From Thermosulfurimonas sp. (GTDB lineage Bacteria; Desulfobacterota; Thermodesulfobacteria; Thermodesulfobacteriales; Thermodesulfobacteriaceae): DNA of 14,541 nt. Of the stretch, positions 6,640 to 12,259 are shown in pieces; positions within the stretch are counted from its first letter, which is position 1, and each line of letters begins with the position of its first letter. The DNA lies in contig WFPH01000003.1 in NCBI GenBank assembly GCA_015487645.1, forward strand, positions 1 to 14,541, read 5' to 3'. Made by a program: the position numbers and the translations under genes. A model generated the notes under the pieces. That model saw only the letters and a program-made list of their open reading frames with translations, made no database searches and was not told the origin of the DNA.

Positions 6640-6661
6640 TAGAAAGAGTTCTTGGCATTAT
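6633..6661 (+). promoter_or_regulatory. Predicted sigma70-type promoter of livK
   Basis: TTGACA (6633-6638, full -35 consensus) is separated by 17 bases from CATTAT (6656-6661, 4 of 6 matches to the -10). Transcription would start near 6668, leaving a leader of about 27 bases that carries the AAGGAGGG ribosome site. The -35 lies over the -35 of the opposing ior promoter. Confidence 0.6.
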
Positions 6662-6682
6662 CCCGTAAAATTCCTGGTTCAA

Positions 6683-6690
6683 AAGGAGGG
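6683..6690 (+). promoter_or_regulatory. Ribosome binding site of livK
   Basis: AAGGAGGG lies 4 bases before the ATG at 6695. It fixes the start there, exactly at the head of a signal peptide. The in-frame ATG at 6578 would add 39 residues, overlap the iorA start and bury the signal peptide. Confidence 0.88.
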
Positions 6691-6694
6691 CCTC

Positions 6695-7834
6695 ATGCGC
6701 AGGATATGGTTCTTTCTTCTGGGATTGCTTTTAGGTTTGAATACCCTGGTTTGGGCCAAGGAGCCCTACCGAATCGGGGCCATCTTTTCCGTAACCGGTC
6801 CCACCTCTTTCATCGGTGACCCCGAGAAGAAGACCCTTGAAATGCTGGTGGAAGAGATCAACCGGGCCGGCGGTATTAACGGTCACCCGGTGGAGGCCAT
6901 CATTTACGACACGCAGGGAGAGGAAACGCTTGCCGTGCAGAAGTTCATGCGCCTGGTGATGCAGGATCGAGTGCTCGCGATCATCGGGCCAAGCCGCACC
7001 GGAACCAGCCTGGCCGTGGCACCGCTTGCCGAACGCTACCGGGTGCCCCTTATTTCCTGTGCCGCAGGGATCAAGATCGTTGAGCCGGTAAAACCCTATG
7101 TCTTCAAAGTAGCTCAAAGCGACCGGCTGGCGGTTAAGAAGATCTATCAGTACCTCAAGGCCAAAGGCCTCACGAAGGTAGCTCTTCTAACGGTCTCGAA
7201 CGGCTTCGGGCAGAGCGGTCGGGAGGAGCTCAAGCGCCTGGCTCCCCGGTACGGGATCGAGATCGTGGCCGATGAGCTTTTCGGCCCCAAGGACACGGAC
7301 ATGAAACCCCAGCTCATCCGTATCCGCAGGACCGGAGCTCAGGTGGTCATCTGCTGGGGCACCAATCCCGGACCGGCCATCGTGGCCCGTAACATGCGCG
7401 AGCTCGGCATGCCCCAGAAACTCATCATGAGCCATGGGGTGGCCTCCAAGCGCTTCATCGAGCTTGCGGGAAAGGCCGCCGAAGGCATTATTCTTCCGGC
7501 TGGGAAACTTATCGTGGCTCACGAACTTCCGGACAACGACCCGCAGAAGCCTCTCCTCCTGAGCTACATTGAGCGCTACAAGGCCCGTTACGGCAAGGAA
7601 CCCTCCTCCTTCGGGGGTCACGCTTACGACGCCTTCCTGCTCCTGAAGGAAGCCCTGGCCAGGGCCGGGGCCGACCGGGCCAAGATTCGGGAAGCCCTGG
7701 AAAACATCAAGGGCCTCAAGGGCATCCACGGTGTCTTCAATATGAGCCCCCAGGATCACAACGGGCTTTCCGAGCGCGAAGCGTTCGTGCTGGTGGAGAT
7801 CCGGGGAGGGAATTTTCACCTGCTTAAGGATTAA
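6695..7834 (+). CDS. livK: Branched-chain amino acid-type ABC transporter, periplasmic substrate-binding protein
   Basis: This 379-residue protein starts with a signal peptide: MRR, a Leu/Phe-rich core, and a probable cut after LVWA at about residue 21, with no lipobox Cys. The mature part is a Leu/Ile/Val-binding-type type I periplasmic binding protein: YRIGAIFSVTGPTSFIG, LVEEINRAGGINGHPVE, MQDRVLAIIGPSRTGTSLAVAPLAE, LISCAAG, and a C-terminal GGHAYDAFLLLKEALARAGA block. Such proteins deliver branched-chain or aromatic amino acids, amides or aromatic acids to LivHM. The ligand cannot be read from sequence. The divergent iorAB pair suggests amino acids or aryl acids that feed 2-oxo acid oxidation. 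The gene is followed by a strong hairpin that should cut transcription before livH, giving excess binding protein. Confidence 0.92.
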   Translation: MRRIWFFLLGLLLGLNTLVWAKEPYRIGAIFSVTGPTSFIGDPEKKTLEMLVEEINRAGGINGHPVEAIIYDTQGEETLAVQKFMRLVMQDRVLAIIGPSRTGTSLAVAPLAERYRVPLISCAAGIKIVEPVKPYVFKVAQSDRLAVKKIYQYLKAKGLTKVALLTVSNGFGQSGREELKRLAPRYGIEIVADELFGPKDTDMKPQLIRIRRTGAQVVICWGTNPGPAIVARNMRELGMPQKLIMSHGVASKRFIELAGKAAEGIILPAGKLIVAHELPDNDPQKPLLLSYIERYKARYGKEPSSFGGHAYDAFLLLKEALARAGADRAKIREALENIKGLKGIHGVFNMSPQDHNGLSEREAFVLVEIRGGNFHLLKD

Positions 7835-7843
7835 TCCTTCTCG

Positions 7844-7876
7844 GGCGCGGGCCTAATCCCTAGGCCCGCGCCTTTT
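7844..7876 (+). terminator. Intra-operon terminator/attenuator-like hairpin between livK and livH
   Basis: The arms 7844-7855 (GGCGCGGGCCTA) and 7861-7872 (TAGGCCCGCGCC) pair perfectly over 12 bp around a 5-base loop (ATCCC), followed by TTTTGATTTT. This is a classic Rho-independent terminator shape, though the T-run is broken by GA. It probably stops part of the transcripts and protects the livK mRNA end, with read-through into livHM. Confidence 0.82.
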
Positions 7877-7884
7877 GATTTTCC

Positions 7885-8757
7885 ATGGAAAATTTTCTGG
7901 AATTTTTCTTTTCCGGTTTGGTGAACGGGGCCATCTATGCCCTGATCGCCCTGGGTTTCATGATTATCTACAGCGCCACCGGGGTGATCAACTTCGCCCA
8001 AGGCGAGTTCGTCATGTTGGGAGCTATGTTCACGGCCTGGCTTTCAGGCCGGGGCTGGCCTCTCCCGCTGGTAGTGGGCGCGGCCCTGGTCGGGGCCACT
8101 CTGGCCGGAATCCTCACCGAAAGATTAACCATTCGGCCCGCCCGCACGGCCTCCCCGCTCATCCTCATCATCATTACGATTGGGGTCTCCATCCTGATAA
8201 AGGGTCTCGCCATGTTCACCTGGGGTAAGGATCCCCTTCCGGTGAACCCCTTTCTTCCCTCCGAGCCTGTGCATTTCCTGGGAGCCACGCTTTCGCCTCA
8301 GGGGCTTCTGGTGCTAGTGGTCTCGGCTCTGGCCTTCCTGGCCACGGAATCCTTCTTCCGGTTCACCCTCTGGGGCAAGGCCATGCGGGCCTGCGCTTAC
8401 AACCGCTTCGGAGCCCGGGTACTGGGGATCAATCTTTCCCGACTCACCTGTCTGGCCTTCGGACTAAGTGCGGCTCTTTCGGGGCTGGCCGGAATCATTA
8501 TTTCTCCCCTCACCTTCGCCAGCTACGACATGGGCACCATGCTGGGGCTCAAGGGTTTCAGCGCCGCAGTTTTCGGAGGGCTCGGTTCTGCCACCGGGGC
8601 CCTCGTAGGAGGCTTCAGCCTGGGTATCCTTGAGGCTCTGGCCTCGGGCTACATCTCCTCGGCCTACAAGGACGCCGTGGCCTTCCTGCTCCTTCTCATC
8701 GTGCTCTTTCTCAAGCCGGAAGGCCTCTTCAGTCCTGAAAAGGTGGAAAAACTCTGA
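7885..8757 (+). CDS. livH: Branched-chain amino acid-type ABC transporter permease, LivH family
   Basis: This 290-residue inner-membrane permease is hydrophobic along most of its length, with about eight predicted membrane spans. Family blocks are GLVNGAIYALIALGFMIIYSATGVINFAQGEFVMLGA at the N terminus, then MRACAYNRFGARVLGINLSRL (the cytoplasmic loop that contacts the ATPase in this family) and KGFSAAVFGGLGSATGALVGGFSLGILE. The start is placed by the family N terminus. There is no Shine-Dalgarno: the 12 bases between the terminator stem and the ATG are T-rich. It overlaps livM by one base (TGATG). Confidence 0.93.
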   Translation: MENFLEFFFSGLVNGAIYALIALGFMIIYSATGVINFAQGEFVMLGAMFTAWLSGRGWPLPLVVGAALVGATLAGILTERLTIRPARTASPLILIIITIGVSILIKGLAMFTWGKDPLPVNPFLPSEPVHFLGATLSPQGLLVLVVSALAFLATESFFRFTLWGKAMRACAYNRFGARVLGINLSRLTCLAFGLSAALSGLAGIIISPLTFASYDMGTMLGLKGFSAAVFGGLGSATGALVGGFSLGILEALASGYISSAYKDAVAFLLLLIVLFLKPEGLFSPEKVEKL

Positions 8758-9686
8758 TGAAAAGGGAATACCTCAAGGTCTCCGGACTGCTGGCCCTGGT
8801 TCTGGTCCTCTACTTCGGGCTCGAAAACGAGTACCTCTTCAATGTTTTTACCATGGTGGGGCTCCAGGTCCTGGTGGTCATCGGTCTTTCACTTCTCATG
8901 GGTTACGCCGGCCAGGTCTCCCTGGGGCACGCGGCCTTTTACGGGCTGGGAGCCTACGCCTCCGGGATACTTTCGGTAAAATATGGGCTCTCCCCCCTCG
9001 TGGGGATTCTCCTGGCCCAGGCCCTGACCCTCACGGTGGCCTTTCTCTTGGGATTGCCCACCCTCAAGCTCCGGGGACACTACCTAGCGCTCGCCACCTT
9101 GGGCCTGGGGGTCATTGCCGAGGTCTTCTTTAAAGAAACCGTGGGGCTCACCGGTGGCCCCTCGGGCCTGGTGGGCATCCCGCCGCTTCCCTGGCTGCCG
9201 CTTTCCTTCAAGAGTTACTTCCTTCTGGTGTGGCTCTTGGTGATCCTTTTCCTCCTGGTGGGCCTGCACATCATCCATTCCCCCTGGGGACGGGCTCTGC
9301 TGGCCCTCCACGACAGCGAGGTGGCGTTGCGATCCTTGGGCTACAACATCCACCGCCTCAAGCTGGGGGTCTTCCTCTTTTCGGCCTCGCTGGCCGCCTT
9401 GGCCGGCTCCCTATACGCCCACTGCGTGACCTTCATCAGCCCCTACAGCTTCACCTTCCTCCACTCCGTAAAATTCGTGACCATGGTGGTCATAGGCGGT
9501 ATTGCCAGCCTATGGGGGGCGGTAGGGGGAGCGGTCTTTCTGGCCGTACTTCCCGAAATCCTTTCCAGGTTCGAGGACTACGAAGTTGTGATCTTCGGAA
9601 TCATTCTTATATTAGTAATGATTTACTGTCCGGAGGGGCTGATCTCCGGGCTGGAGAGGAGATTATGGCGGTTCGCAAAATCTTAG
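8757..9686 (+). CDS. livM: Branched-chain amino acid-type ABC transporter permease, LivM family
   Basis: This 309-residue membrane permease pairs with LivH. Recognisable blocks are LLMGYAGQVSLGHAAFYGLGAYA (about residues 45-68), LPTLKLRGHYLALATLGLGVIAE, TGGPSGLVGIPP, WGRALLALHDSEVALRSLGYN (the loop facing the ATPase) and KFVTMVVIGGIASLWGAVGGAVFL. The start shares a base with the livH stop, so translation is coupled. Normally the ATPase genes livG and livF follow at once; here def begins inside the 3' end of livM instead, so the ATPases must be coded elsewhere or be shared with another transporter. Confidence 0.93.
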   Translation: MKREYLKVSGLLALVLVLYFGLENEYLFNVFTMVGLQVLVVIGLSLLMGYAGQVSLGHAAFYGLGAYASGILSVKYGLSPLVGILLAQALTLTVAFLLGLPTLKLRGHYLALATLGLGVIAEVFFKETVGLTGGPSGLVGIPPLPWLPLSFKSYFLLVWLLVILFLLVGLHIIHSPWGRALLALHDSEVALRSLGYNIHRLKLGVFLFSASLAALAGSLYAHCVTFISPYSFTFLHSVKFVTMVVIGGIASLWGAVGGAVFLAVLPEILSRFEDYEVVIFGIILILVMIYCPEGLISGLERRLWRFAKS

Positions 9687-10180
9687 TTTACGGAAATCCC
9701 CTGCTCCGGGAACGGGCCGAGGAGATCTCGGAAATAGACGGCGAGATTCAGACCCTCATCGAGGATATGGCCGAAACCATGTACGCCGCCAAGGGCCTGG
9801 GACTGGCGGCCAACCAGGTGGGAGTGCTGAAAAGGCTCTTTCTGATGGATCTTTCTCAGCGGGAGGAAAAGCTCCCCCAGGGTCTTCTGGTCTTCATCAA
9901 TCCCGAAATCCTTGAGGCTGAAGGGGAGCTATACGAGGAAGAAGGCTGCCTGAGTATCCCGGGCTACGCCGCCAAGGTCAGAAGATATGCCAGGGTCCTG
10001 GTACGGGCCCTCGACCGGGAAGGTAACCCCTTTGAAATGGAGCTTTCAGGGCTTGCGGCCCGAGCCGTGCAGCACGAGCTGGATCACTTAAACGGCGTCC
10101 TTTACGTGGACCACCTCTCCCCCCTCAAGCAGAAACTATTTAAACGCTGGTGGAAAAAACATCGCCCCCGCGAAGGATAA
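9665..10180 (+). CDS. def: Peptide deformylase
   Basis: This 171-residue enzyme removes the formyl group from the initiator Met of new proteins at the ribosome. All three motifs are intact: GLGLAANQ (44-51), EGCLS (metal Cys95) and QHELDH (His137, Glu138, His141). The ATG at 9665 is preceded by a GAGAGGAG-type ribosome site and the protein begins MAVRKILVYGNPLL, typical of the family. A longer upstream extension of the same frame, back to about 9230, overlaps livM throughout and is not coding. The gene overlaps livM by 22 bases, so it is probably co-transcribed with the transporter. The usual partner fmt is not in the window. Confidence 0.96.
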   Translation: MAVRKILVYGNPLLRERAEEISEIDGEIQTLIEDMAETMYAAKGLGLAANQVGVLKRLFLMDLSQREEKLPQGLLVFINPEILEAEGELYEEEGCLSIPGYAAKVRRYARVLVRALDREGNPFEMELSGLAARAVQHELDHLNGVLYVDHLSPLKQKLFKRWWKKHRPREG

Positions 10181-10249
10181 ATCGTCCCTACCCTCAAACG
10201 ACCGCCCCAGTTTTACCTTACCAAAACCTCTCCACTTTTGCAAACCTGA

Positions 10250-11425
10250 TTAATCGTCATTAGCGTAAATTATTAGGAATTTGCGGGCAAAGTTGGTCAA
10301 GATCTCTGGTCCTCTTTCGGAAAGATAGAATGTATCCTCGAGACCGATCACCCCCACCCCGGGCACATGGAGCTTGGGTTCAAGGGCCAGCGTCATACCC
10401 GGGGCCAGAGGGATCTTGATCCCCGGAGCCAGGGGAGGATCCTCGTCCACACAGAGCCCTACCCCATGCCCCACAAAGCCCACGCCCTCCTCCCCATGGG
10501 CCATGAAGTAGCGTGAGACCCCCAGCCGCTCGGCTTCATTGGCCACAGCCAGGTAAACCTCCTCTGCAGGCACCCCCGGCCGCAAGGCTTTTTCTCCGGC
10601 CTGCATGAGTCTTTCGGAAAGCTCGAAAAGCTCGCGCACCTCTCCGGTTGTCTCTCCCAGGGAGAACACCCGGGTTTGATCCACATAGTAGCCGGCCTCA
10701 AAACCGGAAAGATCGCAGAGCACGGGCTCTCCGGGCCTGATTTTCTTGAGGCCAGCTCCCGAGGGAAAGCCCGGGACTCCCGGCCCCCCTTCGCCAGCCA
10801 CCATGAAGGAGGGTTCCACGGCTTCCAGCCCGGAAACCAGAAGTCCGGTGGAGAACTCGTTTCCGCGAAAGGAACGCACGAATCCCGGATGGCCGCGAGC
10901 TCTCAAGGCAACCTCGATACGGGCGAGGGCCTCAAGCTCGGTCATGCCCGGTCGGATCTCCGGAAGGGCCTCCGCAAGGGCCTCGGCCAGCATCTCTCCG
11001 GCACGTCGGAGACAGGCCACCTCGTAGGAGGACTTGCGCATGCGAATCTCAGAAATAGCGGGAGAGAGGTCCCGGAGTTCGAAGTCCGCAAGAAGCTCCT
11101 GGTAGCGCAGAAATTTTTCGTGACTCAAGGCGGAAAACTCAAGTCCCAGACGCCTTAGGCCGCATTCCCTGAGAACACCCGGTAGTTTTTTCAGTGAGCG
11201 GAAAGGTTCGACTGATAGCGGGCTTTCCCTTCGCGCCCGGGATATAGGGCGAAAGACTAGAAAACGAACTTCCCTGGGGGTAACGAGAAGGTGCCCCAGA
11301 GCGAAAGCTCCGGTGAAATAAAACAGGTTCAAGGGAGAGGTCACCAGGGCCCCGTCGAGCCCCTCGCGGACAAGAGCCGCTCTCAGGGACTCAAGACGCC
11401 TTTCAATCTCACTTTTCGGAACCAC
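10250..11425 (-). CDS. M24 family metallopeptidase (Xaa-Pro aminopeptidase/dipeptidase type)
   Basis: From the GTG at 11425 the protein has 391 residues. Residues 1-120 form the creatinase-like N-terminal domain (LVTSPLNLFYFTGA). Residues about 130-380 are the pita-bread metallopeptidase domain, with the five metal ligands Asp238 (VLCDLSG), Asp249 (YYVDQTRVF), His320 (FVGHGVGL), Glu349 (LALEPKLHVPG) and Glu363 (GLEDTFYL). It should remove or split residues next to proline in the cytoplasm. I chose the GTG at 11425 over a longer frame to 11470 because a GGAG lies 7 bases upstream and the protein then begins MVPKSEIERRLESLR, as PepP/PepQ proteins do. It overlaps the mltB-like gene by 17 bases and is the last gene of that minus-strand group. 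Confidence 0.9.
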   Translation of the reverse strand: MVPKSEIERRLESLRAALVREGLDGALVTSPLNLFYFTGAFALGHLLVTPREVRFLVFRPISRARRESPLSVEPFRSLKKLPGVLRECGLRRLGLEFSALSHEKFLRYQELLADFELRDLSPAISEIRMRKSSYEVACLRRAGEMLAEALAEALPEIRPGMTELEALARIEVALRARGHPGFVRSFRGNEFSTGLLVSGLEAVEPSFMVAGEGGPGVPGFPSGAGLKKIRPGEPVLCDLSGFEAGYYVDQTRVFSLGETTGEVRELFELSERLMQAGEKALRPGVPAEEVYLAVANEAERLGVSRYFMAHGEEGVGFVGHGVGLCVDEDPPLAPGIKIPLAPGMTLALEPKLHVPGVGVIGLEDTFYLSERGPEILTNFARKFLIIYANDD

Positions 11426-12254
11426 GAAGACGCTCCGCGATCTCGAGAATGGTTTCAGCGTAGGGTTCACTGTGGTTGTAAGTCATGAGCACCCGTTTCT
11501 TTTCCTCGCGGGAGAGGCCCGGACGCCAGCCGTGCCGCCGAAGGTAATTGGCCGCGCTGGCCAGAGCATCGGTAAGGGTGTAAAGATCGATGCGGCCATC
11601 GCCATCGCCGTCCACAGCGTAGTCCCGGAAGCTACTCGGCACGAACTGGGGATAACCGAAGGCCCCAAAGATGGAACCTTTGAGGGCCAGGGGGTCGAGC
11701 CCGTATTTCTCGGAAAGCTCAAGGAGCACCTTGAGCTCCCGGTAGGCCCAGCGTGACCGGCGGGCCATAATCCGCTTGAGGCGGGCTTCTTCCTCAGGTG
11801 AAAGCTCACGCCTCAAGTAGGGTTTTACCCTTTCCCAATCCGCAGAAACAGCCATGCTGGCCAGCACGTTGAAGACCTCGTAACGTCCATGGTGACGCCC
11901 GAGGTCGGATTCCACAAGAAGAAGCCCCACCAGGACTTCTTTTTCCACCCCGTAGGTGGCCTCGATCTCCTTGAGGAGGCCGGCATAATCCCGAAGAAAG
12001 GCCCGGGCCCGGGCCAGCCTTTTGGGTCGTAGAAACTGCTGGTAGGGGAGCTTGGTCTCGTCCCACGTGAGCTTACGGGGCATGATCTGCGGGAGAAACT
12101 TCACCCTGGGATCGGAGAGCAACCGCTCCACCCGTTCCGGGGAGAGGCCATCCCGGATCAATCTTTCCTTGAGGGAGGCAAAAACCGAAACCTCAGCCAG
12201 GGCCGTGCTCGCCAGAAGGCCCCAGAGCAGAAACACCCAGCCCAAAGTCTTCAT
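11409..12254 (-). CDS. mltB: Lytic murein transglycosylase, MltB-like
   Basis: This is a 281-residue periplasmic protein. A signal peptide (MKTLGWVFLLWGLL, cut after ALA at residue 20) has no lipobox Cys, unlike E. coli MltB, so the protein should be soluble. The catalytic Glu is E115 in LLLVESDLGRHHGRYEVFNVLASMA. The downstream GAFGYPQFVPSSF (198-209) and an EF-hand-like loop DGDGDGRIDLY (215-225), as in MltB, complete the family signature. The C terminus has the usual LMTYNHSEPYAETIL. It cuts the MurNAc-GlcNAc bond with formation of 1,6-anhydroMurNAc for wall turnover. It starts 5 bases after the UPF0182 stop and has no strong ribosome site, suggesting coupled translation. Confidence 0.92.
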   Translation of the reverse strand: MKTLGWVFLLWGLLASTALAEVSVFASLKERLIRDGLSPERVERLLSDPRVKFLPQIMPRKLTWDETKLPYQQFLRPKRLARARAFLRDYAGLLKEIEATYGVEKEVLVGLLLVESDLGRHHGRYEVFNVLASMAVSADWERVKPYLRRELSPEEEARLKRIMARRSRWAYRELKVLLELSEKYGLDPLALKGSIFGAFGYPQFVPSSFRDYAVDGDGDGRIDLYTLTDALASAANYLRRHGWRPGLSREEKKRVLMTYNHSEPYAETILEIAERLRGSEK

Positions 12255-12259
12255 GGCTT

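Noticed and set aside
6578..6694. Extended start for the LivK-like protein at 6578
   Set aside because: It would overlap the iorA start, cross the predicted promoters, and place 39 odd residues before an evident signal peptide that has its own strong ribosome site.
10181..10249. Terminator between def and the convergent M24 peptidase gene
   Set aside because: Only a 5-bp GTTTT...AAAAC inverted repeat (10210-10227) is visible, too weak to call; nothing else is seen in this short gap.
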